Below are positions 27,777 through 37,018 of a DNA stretch of 64,000 nt, piece by piece; positions within the stretch are counted from its first letter, which is position 1, and the number at the start of each line of letters is the position of its first letter. The position numbers and the translations under genes are program-made. Where the stretch lies: positions 110,559 to 174,558 of the forward strand of contig JAJCZA010000029.1 of the NCBI GenBank assembly GCA_029262635.1, written 5' to 3'. The DNA comes from Vampirovibrionales bacterium (GTDB taxonomy: Bacteria; Cyanobacteriota; Vampirovibrionia; Vampirovibrionales; Vampirovibrionaceae). A model generated the notes under the pieces. The model made no database searches. It saw only the letters and a program-made list of their open reading frames with translations, and had not been told where the DNA came from.

Positions 27777-28721
27777 ATGCCCTTAAATAAGCCCAGTCTC
27801 ATTTTGACCGACGATGGTTCCATGACCTGCTTTAATGAAGAAACAGGGGAGCTTTACCACAATCGTGCTGGTGCTTACACGGAAGCCCTTGTAAACTATG
27901 TTAAACCTTCTCACTTCCTGGACAAGCTTAGTCAAACCCAGTCACTTCAATTGCTTGACGTGTGTTTTGGCCTGGGTTATAACAGCTGGGTTTTCTTGGA
28001 GGCTTTGTTGAAAAATCTACCTCAACATCCTTTTACCATTACTATCCATGGCATTGAAAAAGACCCTAAAATTCTTCAAATGATCCCTGAGGTTTTGAAG
28101 GATCCCAAGCTTTGCTACCTAAAAAAATTCCCAGCCCTGTTGGAACATAATATATATTATCAGACTCAGACAAAGGTCAGAGAAATTACTATCAATGTAG
28201 GTGAAAATCAAGTTATTATTCTTAAATTGACCCTCGATGATCTGAGGCAAGTGGTCCCAATTTTGGATACTCCTTTTGATTTGATTTTTCATGATCCCTT
28301 TTCGCCTGTAAAAGTCCCTCATCTCTGGACCGTTGATCTTTTTAACGTCTATTTTAATCTTTTAAAGGTTCGTCAAGGCCGATTGCTGACATATAGTACA
28401 GCAGGAGCTGTACGAGGGGGGCTTCGAGAAGCCGGATTTTTTCTTTATCGGACAGCGGCACTGGGTAAAAAAACAGGTGGGACGTTAGCGAGTACTCAAA
28501 AACTGGTTCTTCCGTCATTGGATTCTGGTCACGAGTCTTACTTTGTTCCTATCTCCTCTGAGGAGGAGACATACCTGAATACACGATCATCCCTTCCTTA
28601 TCGGGATGCGACGTTTAAAAGCCACCCTGAGCAAATTGTTGTGAATCGGATGGAAGAGCTTCAACAGTCAGAACGTCCACAAGCAAAGCGGAAGCACAGA
28701 CTTGTGTCTTCCAATGATTGA
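27777..28721 (+). CDS. MnmC-like SAM-dependent methyltransferase
   Basis: About 314 residues from the ATG at 27777. The start TDDGSMTCFNEETGELYHN matches the MnmC methyltransferase family. The SAM motif is LLDVCFGLGYNSW near residue 60, and the core DLIFHDPFSPVKVPHLWT carries the catalytic-side DPF/P segment. MnmC(D) domains methylate the wobble-uridine side chain of tRNA. The fused oxidase half is absent, as in cyanobacteria. Its stop overlaps the start of hemW by 4 bp, so translation is probably coupled. Confidence 0.8.
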   Translation: MPLNKPSLILTDDGSMTCFNEETGELYHNRAGAYTEALVNYVKPSHFLDKLSQTQSLQLLDVCFGLGYNSWVFLEALLKNLPQHPFTITIHGIEKDPKILQMIPEVLKDPKLCYLKKFPALLEHNIYYQTQTKVREITINVGENQVIILKLTLDDLRQVVPILDTPFDLIFHDPFSPVKVPHLWTVDLFNVYFNLLKVRQGRLLTYSTAGAVRGGLREAGFFLYRTAALGKKTGGTLASTQKLVLPSLDSGHESYFVPISSEEETYLNTRSSLPYRDATFKSHPEQIVVNRMEELQQSERPQAKRKHRLVSSND

Positions 28722-29857
28722 GGTACCCCGTGTTTATTTATACCCATGTTCCCTTTTGCTTGTCTCACTGTATTTATTGTGATTTTTATGTCCAACTTGA
28801 AAAATATGGTGGAAAAACCGGCTTTATGGACAGCTTGCTTAATGAGTTCACCCAACGGCTTAAAATGCAACAAGTTATTCCAGCTGAGGGCCATCACGCG
28901 TTGGATTCTCTCTATGTAGGTGGAGGGACCCCCTCACTACTACAAGCATCGGAACTAAGGAGGCTGATTCAAGCCGTCCTAAAGTATACAGAGTTGACAG
29001 CGTTGTCCGAATTAACTCTTGAAGCCAATCCGGGGGCTATGAAAGACTCCCCTGAACGTTATCTGGACATTGGTTTTAACCGGGTTAGTGTGGGTGTTCA
29101 AAGTTTTAACAATACAGAGCTTCGACGGTTGAGCCGGATTCATCGGGCTGAGGATGCGGTTGTATTCATTAAAAACCTGAAAACGGCTGGGTTTGAGAAT
29201 ATTTCCATTGATTTGATGTATGGCCTGCCTGATCAGACGCTGGATAGCTGGCGGCAAACACTAGAGCAAACACTAAAGCTCGATGTGTCTCATGTTTCCA
29301 TGTATGGTTTAAAAGTGGAAGAGGGCACACCGCTGGAGCGGTTGGTTGCTATGGGTGCCTACCCAATGCCTAATGAAGAAACCCATGTGGCCATGTATTT
29401 TGAGGGGATCACCATGTTGAAATCCGCTGGCTTTGAGCATTATGAGTTTAGTAACTTTGCTCGATCCGGCTGTGTTTCAAGGCATAACCTTAATTACTGG
29501 GACAATGGCGAATTCCTGGCCCTTGGTCCTTCTGCTCATGGTTATATGAATGAGGTTCGATATGAAACCGTTCGTGATCTGGCAGGTTGGAAAACAAATC
29601 CCTTGGCAGGAACCCGTCATAAATGCTCTCCAAAAGAGCAGTTGGAAAATGCCTTGATCTTTGGGTTAAGAAAACGGAAAGGTGTTCATATCACTGAGCT
29701 GGAAATGCGTCATCAAATCAATTTTCACGAACGCTACGGCCATATCCTGAAAAAGTATGAGGCCGAAAACTGCTTTCATCTGAAAGACGGGTACCTTCGT
29801 CTTAATTTATCGGCCATTCCAGTTAGCAATGCTCTATTGGCTGAGTTTTTGGATTAG
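28718..29857 (+). CDS. hemW: Radical SAM haem chaperone HemW
   Basis: 379 residues, the HemW length (the coproporphyrinogen oxidase HemN is longer). The radical-SAM cysteines are in CLSHCIYCDFYV near residue 13, with the fourth-position phenylalanine seen in this family. GGGTPSLL, LTLEANPG, NRVSVGVQSFN and SIDLMYGLPDQT follow. The C-terminal winged-helix part ends LLAEFLD. The start is a TTG overlapping the previous stop; a GTG 12 nt later is an alternative. Confidence 0.9.
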   Translation: MRYPVFIYTHVPFCLSHCIYCDFYVQLEKYGGKTGFMDSLLNEFTQRLKMQQVIPAEGHHALDSLYVGGGTPSLLQASELRRLIQAVLKYTELTALSELTLEANPGAMKDSPERYLDIGFNRVSVGVQSFNNTELRRLSRIHRAEDAVVFIKNLKTAGFENISIDLMYGLPDQTLDSWRQTLEQTLKLDVSHVSMYGLKVEEGTPLERLVAMGAYPMPNEETHVAMYFEGITMLKSAGFEHYEFSNFARSGCVSRHNLNYWDNGEFLALGPSAHGYMNEVRYETVRDLAGWKTNPLAGTRHKCSPKEQLENALIFGLRKRKGVHITELEMRHQINFHERYGHILKKYEAENCFHLKDGYLRLNLSAIPVSNALLAEFLD

Positions 29858-29970
29858 AGCGACGCCTTCTATTGGCCCATTAGCCAAATATAACTGCTCC
29901 CAGAGATCGGATTGATATGCGTAGCATACGTATGGTTAGCTCTCTTTCTTATAAAGTTAGCGACGAGTAG

Positions 29971-30005
29971 AAACGCCCTGTTTCGGACTGAACAGGGCGT
30001 TTTGT
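29971..30005. terminator. Terminator between hemW and icd
   Basis: Perfect 12-bp stem AAACGCCCTGTT / AACAGGGCGTTT with an 8-nt loop. A-rich and T-rich ends suit both converging genes. Confidence 0.9.
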
Positions 30006-30031
30006 GTGCTTGATGAAAATCGATAAATTGG

Positions 30032-31264
30032 TTAAACGGCAACCAACTTCATATTATCAACGATGGCCTGACCAAAACCGGAGCAACTAACCAGCTTAGC
30101 CCCCGGCATTTGCCGTTCTAAATCGTAGGTGACCTGTTTACTATCGATGGTTTTTTCCAACGAGCGGACAACCAAATCGGCGGCCTCGGTCCAGCCCAAA
30201 TGAATCAGCATCATGACGCCAGATAGAACCAGCGAACCCGGGTTTACTTTATCCTGCCCGGCGTATTTCGGAGCGGTGCCGTGGGTAGCTTCGAACAAAG
30301 CGGCACTGTCCCCAATGTTGGCCCCCGGTGCCATGCCCAGTCCGCCTACCTGAGCGGCGCAGGCGTCCGAAAGGTAATCGCCGTTCAGGTTCGGGCAAGC
30401 AATTACACTATACTCGTCAGGACGTAAAAGTAGTTGCTGAAACATAGCATCAGCGATTCTATCTTTGATTAGGACTTTGCCTGCTGGCATGGTGCCATTG
30501 TATTTATCCCAAAGCTCACTTTCTGTAATCGTTTGGTCTGAAAACTCCCGTTTTGCCAGAGCGTAACCCCAGTCTTTAAACGCCCCTTCGGTAAACTTCA
30601 TGATATTGCCCTTATGAACCAGAGTCACACTAGGCAGATGATTATCAATAGCGTACTGAATGGCTCGGCGTACTAGCCGTTCGGTTTTTTTAATGCTCAT
30701 GGGTTTAATGCCAACACCGGCATCATCCACAATATCAACACCCATCTGTTCTTTCATGAGTTTAATAAATTTCTTCATGTCGTCGGAGCCTTGCTCCCAT
30801 TCAATACCAGCATAAACGTCTTCAGTGTTTTCTCGAAAAAGAACCACATCCAGCTTACCGGGGTCTTTCATCGGCGAGGGAACACCTTCAAAATACCGCA
30901 CAGGACGAATACAGGCGTATAGATCCAGCACTTTTCTTAGAGTCACATTCAGGCTACGGATACCACCACCGACAGGCGTGGTTAACGGGCCTTTAATGGC
31001 CACTTTATGTTCGGTAATAGCTTCTGTAGTGGCCTTCGGTAGCCATTCACCTGTCGCTTCAAACGCCTTTTCGCCAGCGAGAATTTCTTTCCACTCAATT
31101 TTCTTTTGGCCGTTGTATGCCGCGTCGACAGCGGAGTCCAATACGTGTTGCGTGGCGGGCCAAATATCCACACCAATGCCATCTCCCTCAATATAAGGAA
31201 TAATCGGGTTATTCGGTACGTTTAACGATAAATCCGGGTTAATTGAAATCTTTTCGCCACTCAC
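30032..31264 (-). CDS. icd: Isocitrate dehydrogenase (NADP type)
   Basis: TCA-cycle enzyme that makes 2-oxoglutarate. From the GTG at 31264 it is 410 residues, the normal length, with AGGAG 9 nt upstream; the longer frame to 31390 adds a poorly conserved leader. Signatures are [18 protein letters not shown], the substrate site [13 protein letters not shown] with the serine and arginines, [12 protein letters not shown], and the metal-binding block [40 protein letters not shown] is the nucleotide-binding loop. Confidence 0.96.
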   Translation of the reverse strand: MSGEKISINPDLSLNVPNNPIIPYIEGDGIGVDIWPATQHVLDSAVDAAYNGQKKIEWKEILAGEKAFEATGEWLPKATTEAITEHKVAIKGPLTTPVGGGIRSLNVTLRKVLDLYACIRPVRYFEGVPSPMKDPGKLDVVLFRENTEDVYAGIEWEQGSDDMKKFIKLMKEQMGVDIVDDAGVGIKPMSIKKTERLVRRAIQYAIDNHLPSVTLVHKGNIMKFTEGAFKDWGYALAKREFSDQTITESELWDKYNGTMPAGKVLIKDRIADAMFQQLLLRPDEYSVIACPNLNGDYLSDACAAQVGGLGMAPGANIGDSAALFEATHGTAPKYAGQDKVNPGSLVLSGVMMLIHLGWTEAADLVVRSLEKTIDSKQVTYDLERQMPGAKLVSCSGFGQAIVDNMKLVAV

Positions 31265-31539
31265 GGTGATACTCTCCTCTAATTTATATATGATGAAATA
31301 ATCGCAATGGATTGACAAAATGCGAATGTCTGTCACCTTAACACAAACATAAGTTGAACAGGTGAACGCTTGAACAGCACTGTGTTGCAACAGTGTGAAA
31401 TTTTAGATTTTATTAATACTATTCTTGATTGATATGCATTAATATATAAAAAGTAGATGGTTAGGTTTTTAGATTAAACGAGACGAAGGAAGAAAAGCCG
31501 GGAATCACCATGGGGATCTATTAAGGAAGAGGAGGCTAT

Positions 31540-31758
31540 TTGCCAATGAATATTGGGCTAAATAAAGGAACGAATAACAAGCGTGCGTCAAATTTAAACC
31601 CGGTAGCGCAACAATCGGTAGCCAAAGAAAAAGATCAAAAAGGTTCAAAAATTGGCGGTATGACGGTTTCCAGTTTTGTTAATCTGATTCGAAGCACGAA
31701 TCAACCACTGGGCCAGTCGGCTACACCTCCCTTTGGTCAATTGGACTTCAAATCGTGA
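31540..31758 (+). CDS. Small uncharacterised protein
   Basis: 72 residues, basic and Asn/Gln/Ser-rich (NIGLNKGTNNKRASNLNPVA), ending PPFGQLDFKS. A good Shine-Dalgarno (AAGAGGAGG) precedes the start. The family is unknown. It is convergent with the next gene. Confidence 0.45.
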   Translation: MPMNIGLNKGTNNKRASNLNPVAQQSVAKEKDQKGSKIGGMTVSSFVNLIRSTNQPLGQSATPPFGQLDFKS

Positions 31759-31776
31759 AGCCCATAAGCCCGTTAA

Positions 31777-32838
31777 TTATTCTGATTTGTTTTCGAGTAA
31801 AAGTTGATTAAATCTTTCTTTAGAGGGCTGCTTTTTGCCGGTTAAAAAATGGATAAGCTGAGAAGCCCATCCGGTTGAGCTATTGTAATCAACGGTATAC
31901 TCTACTGTCCGTTGATTTTTTTTCTTCCATTTGGCCAGCGTTCGGGTAATATCCGGATCGTCAGACAGTCGAAGCGCGTTTTCAATGTTCGTCTGTCGAT
32001 CCGGATCCATCAATGGGGGCGTCTCAAATGTACGTAGCAAAGGAATGGCAAACACCGAAATCCATTTATCCGTCTCGATTAAAAAATGTTCAGCCAAGTC
32101 TTGAAGTGCTTTTCCATGGTCTTTTATTAGAGAATCATAAACCTCACCTTGTAACCGGCCTTCAAGAATCGCCAAGGTATGATAGGCAGATTGAAAAATA
32201 AAGGTGTCATTATATTCACTATAGCTATGAGCCACCTGCCATAAGGTACTCTCTAACGCTTCAGCTGAAGTCGGGTGAAGGATTTGATATTCGTTAAATA
32301 GGATTGTCCAGAAAGGGGGTCCACTTTTCCCATCAGGGGCAAGCTCTTTAATAATGCCCAGTATCTTTTCTTTTGTCTCAGAGTGACTGATGGATTCCAG
32401 TGCACCGAGAACTTTAAATACTTTTTTCATGTATTTTTTATGGTGGTTCAGGCTTTCGTTAAATTCATCTTCACTTCGAAATGAGCTTACTCTTAACGTT
32501 TTGGGTTCTTCTGCATAGTGTTCACGAACGGCCTCCAAAAACCGCCAAACACTGTAAGCCCCATCAAAATCAGTTTTGGCCAATTGAGTTAAATTATTCA
32601 TAAGCGGGAACAGCGTTTTTCGAGAAAAGTCAATTTTCTTACCCTTAGACCTAAAGCCGGGTGCTAATACCTTTCTCAGGTTAGAGGTCAATCCATTTTG
32701 CGGAGAGAGCTTCAATTGGTCATCGATGCCGAAATTATCATGAAAGATCCATCCAAAACGAACGGCGGGTGCCGAATCCGGTTGAAGTTTTGCTCCGACG
32801 GCCTTTACTATAGACTGCTGCAAAAAAGCTTGTTCCAT
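31777..32838 (-). CDS. Uncharacterised helical protein
   Basis: 353 residues, soluble and largely helical (SFRSEDEFNESLNHHKKYMK, SLIKDHGKALQDLAEHFLIE), possibly built of HEAT-like or TPR-like helices. Near the N-terminus it has PAVRFGW, a short motif also seen in other small proteins here. No catalytic motif is recognised. Confidence 0.55.
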   Translation of the reverse strand: MEQAFLQQSIVKAVGAKLQPDSAPAVRFGWIFHDNFGIDDQLKLSPQNGLTSNLRKVLAPGFRSKGKKIDFSRKTLFPLMNNLTQLAKTDFDGAYSVWRFLEAVREHYAEEPKTLRVSSFRSEDEFNESLNHHKKYMKKVFKVLGALESISHSETKEKILGIIKELAPDGKSGPPFWTILFNEYQILHPTSAEALESTLWQVAHSYSEYNDTFIFQSAYHTLAILEGRLQGEVYDSLIKDHGKALQDLAEHFLIETDKWISVFAIPLLRTFETPPLMDPDRQTNIENALRLSDDPDITRTLAKWKKKNQRTVEYTVDYNSSTGWASQLIHFLTGKKQPSKERFNQLLLENKSE

Positions 32839-33183
32839 TTTATCAACTCCACTTGTTAATTTTAAATATTATCTTCTGTGTTACACGATGCTACCCTATA
32901 TAACTACGACCATAATATAAAATCAATTTATTTTGACGGATCGATGAATCGATTGGTCAAATATTAATTTTTGTAAATAAATGAGCCTAACTGCTTTAGG
33001 CTAGAAAAATAGGGGGCGTATTTTGCAATAAAAAAGTTGCTTTTTGAAGTAAAACAGGTGATACTATGGGAAATTGATTTTTAAGGTTCTGGTTTGTTTT
33101 TCTATTTAAATAAAATAACGTACCTCATCTAAAAATCGTTTATAAATTAATTCTATTGATAATTTTTTAGAGGTCTTAAGTCT
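32839..33183. other. AT-rich intergenic region
   Basis: About 345 bp without a gene. It holds a short inverted repeat (AGCCTAA / TTTAGGCT at about 32983-33001) and a small palindromic patch (ATCGATGAATCGAT). It probably contains the promoter of the zinc-ribbon gene, but no clear -35/-10 pair stands out. Confidence 0.4.
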
Positions 33184-33483
33184 ATGCCAACAACAGAAAT
33201 CGTATGTACCGCCTGTGGGGGTCCATTCCCATTTACAGATGAAGAACAAGAATTTTATGAGTCAAAAGGGTTCCAACCCCCAAAAAAATGTAAGCCCTGC
33301 CGAGATGCCGCAAAGCAGTCTCGTGGTGGCGGTGGCTACGGTGGCGGCGGTGGCCGTTCTCGTCAAATGTACGATGCGGTATGCGCTAGCTGTGGAATCA
33401 CCACACAAGTTCCTTTCCAGCCGAACGGAACAAAGCCGGTTTATTGCAGAGAATGTTTCCAGAACCAGAACAGCGGTTACTAG
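33184..33483 (+). CDS. Double zinc-ribbon protein
   Basis: 99 residues. The first ribbon is CTACGGPFPFTDEEQEFY + CKPCR, the form of the probable zinc-ribbon family zf-trcl. A Gly-rich linker (RGGGGYGGGGG) follows, then a second ribbon CASCGITTQVPFQPNG + YCRECF. Proteins of this arrangement are small, often highly expressed, and perhaps nucleic-acid binding. The function is not established. Confidence 0.8.
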   Translation: MPTTEIVCTACGGPFPFTDEEQEFYESKGFQPPKKCKPCRDAAKQSRGGGGYGGGGGRSRQMYDAVCASCGITTQVPFQPNGTKPVYCRECFQNQNSGY

Positions 33484-33503
33484 AAGCCTTCAAAAATCAA
33501 CTC

Positions 33504-33537
33504 AAAAGCCCCGATTCCGATGAATCGGGGCTTTTGC
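33504..33537 (+). terminator. Intrinsic terminator
   Basis: Perfect 14-bp stem AAAAGCCCCGATTC / GAATCGGGGCTTTT with a 4-nt loop, directly after the zinc-ribbon gene. Confidence 0.9.
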
Positions 33538-33616
33538 TGAATAGGAGATAGCTATTTGGAATATATAAACTTTTTATCTATCATTTAATGTGAGAAGCAC
33601 TAATTAAAGAAAAGGG

Positions 33617-34057
33617 ATGAATATGGAGCTACACCCAAGGTTTAAAGGGATCAGTGTTATCCACATGAATAAAACCCAGCCTCCCAGCATTTTTATCCGA
33701 GGCTCACAGAACCCACTACCCGATAGCATGGATGTTTTGGATTTTAACTCTGTACCGATCCTTAAAGATAAGCAGATCCGAACTCTATCAGAAGCTTTGG
33801 AGGCTAATGAAGGAAGCATGCCTCCTGATAGAATCAAGAGTACCTTACTCAATGTTTTAGAGAGGGATACATTAGATTTTTCTCCGCTTCTTAAAGGAGA
33901 GGAGGGTGCTGAATTTAAAAAAGTATTTAAAGAAAAATTTGATGAAAATTTTGAACTCTTAAAAGAAATCATTAAAACGGGGAAGATCGTTTTTGTACCC
34001 TCTGACTCTCAACTTCACAAGGACAACAATGTGTTTGTCTCTATAACAAAAACTTAG
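33617..34057 (+). CDS. Uncharacterised small protein
   Basis: 146 residues. The N-terminal half has a mixed beta pattern (RFKGISVIHMNKTQPPSIFI) and the C-terminal half is helical (EFKKVFKEKFDENFELLKEI). No motif is recognised. Its stop overlaps the end of the convergent binding-protein gene by 4 bp. Confidence 0.5.
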   Translation: MNMELHPRFKGISVIHMNKTQPPSIFIRGSQNPLPDSMDVLDFNSVPILKDKQIRTLSEALEANEGSMPPDRIKSTLLNVLERDTLDFSPLLKGEEGAEFKKVFKEKFDENFELLKEIIKTGKIVFVPSDSQLHKDNNVFVSITKT

Positions 34058-35700
34058 TTCTCAATTGTCAGTGAATCCAGATTGATGAGGTTAATCTCGT
34101 TGATTTTGAAGTGTTTGACACGGGGTTTTAAAAGATACGTTTTCTCCGCCAGATAAATAGGCACTATAGCCGCAGCTTCTTCTAACAGTATTCTTTGTGC
34201 CTGATTATAAAGGTTCTGTCGTTGCTGAGTATCTAGGGTTGTGGCGGCCTGTTTGACCAACTCATCATAGGTATCATCTTGCCAGCCCGTAAAATTATTA
34301 CCACTGTCGCCGGTCATCATAGCCATAAAGCTGTCTGCGTCCGGATAATCCACAAACCAGCCTAAGCGATAAATATGGGGAGCATCGTTTTTTAGACGAG
34401 ATAAAAAAACTTTCCACTCCATGTTTTCCAGTTTGACATCGACATTTAAAGTTTGCTTCCAAAGAAACTGGGCAATTTCCATCTCTTTTTGCGTGTCATA
34501 CATGGTACGATAGCCTGCTGTTATCGCAGGAAACCCTTTCCCGTTCGGGTAACCTGCTTCAGCCAATAACTGCCGAGCTCGTACCGGCTCATAGTTCAAA
34601 CCTCTTTTTGGGTTATACCCGGCTAACCCCGGAGAAATCCAGGATGCAATAGGCTCTTGCCCGCTTTGCATGAGTTTGGGGTAGTACGATCGATCCAGTG
34701 CCAGGGCAAAAGCCTGACGCACTTTTGGGTTATCAAATGGCGGTTTTTTTGTATTGAAGCCGAAGTAATTAATCCGGTGAAGCGGGCTGGTTTGGCATTC
34801 TGGGCTGTCTCTCAGTCGCCGTACATCAAATGATGGAATACTGGTGGTGGTTTCAATAAAATCCAGCTCGTCGTTTTCGTACATCACCACGCTGGTGTTG
34901 GGATCAGTGACCATAACCATTTCAACGGCATCCACCTTAGGCTTTTGGCCGCTGTGAGAACCAAAAAACAGGGGGTCCGGCTTGAGGACGATTTTTTCCT
35001 CATGACGCCAGCGATCCAGGACATAGGGACCATTGGTGACAAAGTGACCGGCTTCGGTAAAGGTGTTGCCGTATTTTTCGATTATATCTTGCCGCATAGG
35101 TAAAGCAACGGGTGCCGCCATGAGTCCCGTAAAAAAGGCCAGCGGGCGTTCGAGGACCACCTGTAGCGTTCTGTCATTGAGTGCCTGAGCGCCAACGTGT
35201 GAAAAGTCGGTGATTTTCCCTTCGTAAAAGGCTTTTCCGTTCTTTATCTCAAACAGGAAAAAAGCGTAGTCCGCGCCATTCTTGGGGTCCAATGCCCTTT
35301 GCCAGCCGTAAATAAAATCCTTTGCCGTGATTGGTTTTCCGTCAGACCAATAAGCGTCTTCTCTCAGATAAAAGGTGTAAGTTAGCCCATCCTCACTAAG
35401 GGTCCAGCGCTTGGCGACCGAAGGATTGACCTGTTGTCCCTGACCAATTTCTGTTAAGCCCCGCATTAGATTTTGAACCACCGTAAATGAGGTGAGATCC
35501 ACCATCTTAATCGGATCCAGTTCCGGCGGTTCTGTACCCAGATTCATTCGGAATATTCGAGGTGCTTTATCATGGTCATAACCTCGTGTTGCCTTGTCCG
35601 AGTAGAGCCCACACCCCCATAAACCGCCGAACCCTACGAAAAGGATCAGCACTAGCAGGAGCGGCCATCGTAAACTTAAAAATAAACACCCAAATCTCAT
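34054..35700 (-). CDS. Peptide-binding lipoprotein of an ABC importer (OppA/DppA family)
   Basis: 548 residues from the ATG at 35700. The signal has a hydrophobic run and lipobox LWGC near residue 29-32. Then comes the SBP_bac_5 pattern: MNLGTEPPELDPIKMVD, LTYTFYLREDAYWSDGKPIT and NTKKPPFDNPKVRQAFALAL. It captures oligopeptides outside the inner membrane and delivers them to permeases such as those at 5200-6967. It stands alone without transporter genes. Confidence 0.92.
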   Translation of the reverse strand: MRFGCLFLSLRWPLLLVLILFVGFGGLWGCGLYSDKATRGYDHDKAPRIFRMNLGTEPPELDPIKMVDLTSFTVVQNLMRGLTEIGQGQQVNPSVAKRWTLSEDGLTYTFYLREDAYWSDGKPITAKDFIYGWQRALDPKNGADYAFFLFEIKNGKAFYEGKITDFSHVGAQALNDRTLQVVLERPLAFFTGLMAAPVALPMRQDIIEKYGNTFTEAGHFVTNGPYVLDRWRHEEKIVLKPDPLFFGSHSGQKPKVDAVEMVMVTDPNTSVVMYENDELDFIETTTSIPSFDVRRLRDSPECQTSPLHRINYFGFNTKKPPFDNPKVRQAFALALDRSYYPKLMQSGQEPIASWISPGLAGYNPKRGLNYEPVRARQLLAEAGYPNGKGFPAITAGYRTMYDTQKEMEIAQFLWKQTLNVDVKLENMEWKVFLSRLKNDAPHIYRLGWFVDYPDADSFMAMMTGDSGNNFTGWQDDTYDELVKQAATTLDTQQRQNLYNQAQRILLEEAAAIVPIYLAEKTYLLKPRVKHFKINEINLINLDSLTIEN

Positions 35701-35781
35701 TTTTCCATTATTCCACAATTCACCTGTTAACTCACTCATTCAGGACTTTAGATAATGGGTTGGTTCAAAATAGATCGTGTT

Positions 35782-35994
35782 TTAAAGTAACTTCCAAAGT
35801 TTCTCATGTTGCTTAAGTTCTTGCACGGGAAAGAGCATATCCAGAACTTCATGGTCATCCTCGTTAAGCGACCATGAGAAAGAGACGTCTTCCGTTAATC
35901 GGCCAAACTGATCCTCAGGAACCGGATTCGGTTCCTTGGCTTCGCTGACTCGGCTAGAATCATCTTGAAACCAATAAAGGATAAACGTGAACAC
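35782..35994 (-). CDS. Small acidic protein
   Basis: 70 residues with no known domain. It starts MFTFILYWFQDDSSR and continues acidic (GRLTEDVSFSWSLNEDDHEV). It lies just upstream of the binding-protein gene on the same strand. It is accepted tentatively. Confidence 0.35.
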   Translation of the reverse strand: MFTFILYWFQDDSSRVSEAKEPNPVPEDQFGRLTEDVSFSWSLNEDDHEVLDMLFPVQELKQHEKLWKLL

Positions 35995-36085
35995 GCTTCA
36001 ATGTCTCCTTGGGTGCCTTTTATTTTAAGCTCTAATATATTCCTATACATTATATAGTACAATGATTTTCAAAGACTTTCAAGAG

Positions 36086-36871
36086 CTATGGGATAAAATA
36101 AATGGGGTTGGGAAGTTTAAACCCGACACCATGGCCGCCCCTGAGGTCGGACTCCTGATCTCCCAGAATGATCCAGACGGGATAGCCTTTATTTTCAATA
36201 TCCGCCCGTGCCTCAATCTTAAAATGACGGGCTGATTGATGACCATAGACATCGGGTTTCATATAAAGGCCATCAAAACAAGAGATCCCGACCCGATTCA
36301 AATTTTGAACCGTTACATCTCGGAAACGTTCTGGGCGACCCGTCACAAAATAAACTCGAAGTCCCTGCTTCTGAACCCAATGAATAAATTCCAGCGATTC
36401 GGGTAGAATAGGCGCCTCCCCTCGTGTCATCCATTGATTCCATAGGGTGGGGTCGTAACGTTTGTGGATAATAAAATAGGCTCGATTATCCAGAACGGTT
36501 TCATCTAAATCGAATACCACAGCGCCGTGAGACTCTGGGTTTTGGTCTAAATAGCTGGTTTTCAGGTAGTTCTGAGCGTCCATAAGAACAGCCTTAAAGC
36601 GCTGTCTAAATGAAGCGGTCATGGTTTCTTCCAGCTTGATATCGGCTGGATCAATGGCAGAAGGAAAAACTTTTAACTCTGAGATGTCAACCGCTTTTTT
36701 CTGGGCGGACACCTCAGAAGGACGAATAAAGGTTTTAGAACACTCCGTAAAACCGGCGGTTTGAACCCCGGCTAACAAAAAAAATGCCAAAAGAGCCAAA
36801 ACCCAGAGACGGACTCGACCTGTGGAGAGGGATATGGGACTATGCTTTCCCCTTTTTATGGTTTGGCGCAT
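36086..36871 (-). CDS. HAD-family acid phosphatase (class B / e(P4)-like)
   Basis: 261 residues, exported: hydrophobic segment LWVLALLAFFLLAGVQTAG at about 22-40. HAD motif I is AVVFDLDETVLDNRAYF near residue 115, motif II is VYFVTGRPERFRD and motif IV is IILGDQESDLRGG. It probably releases phosphate from nucleotides or other monoesters in the periplasm, which suits a scavenging cell. Confidence 0.85.
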   Translation of the reverse strand: MRQTIKRGKHSPISLSTGRVRLWVLALLAFFLLAGVQTAGFTECSKTFIRPSEVSAQKKAVDISELKVFPSAIDPADIKLEETMTASFRQRFKAVLMDAQNYLKTSYLDQNPESHGAVVFDLDETVLDNRAYFIIHKRYDPTLWNQWMTRGEAPILPESLEFIHWVQKQGLRVYFVTGRPERFRDVTVQNLNRVGISCFDGLYMKPDVYGHQSARHFKIEARADIENKGYPVWIILGDQESDLRGGHGVGFKLPNPIYFIP

Positions 36872-37018
36872 TGACGGGCCTCCCTAAAGATTCACATATA
36901 CAGCCATCAGCTTACGCTTTATCATAGAGAAAGCGCATGGGTCTTAGCAAGTAAAAAGTCACCCTGCAAGATGCATCATTCGTATAATTTCTATTATAGA
37001 AAGAAAAACGCCTGTCTC

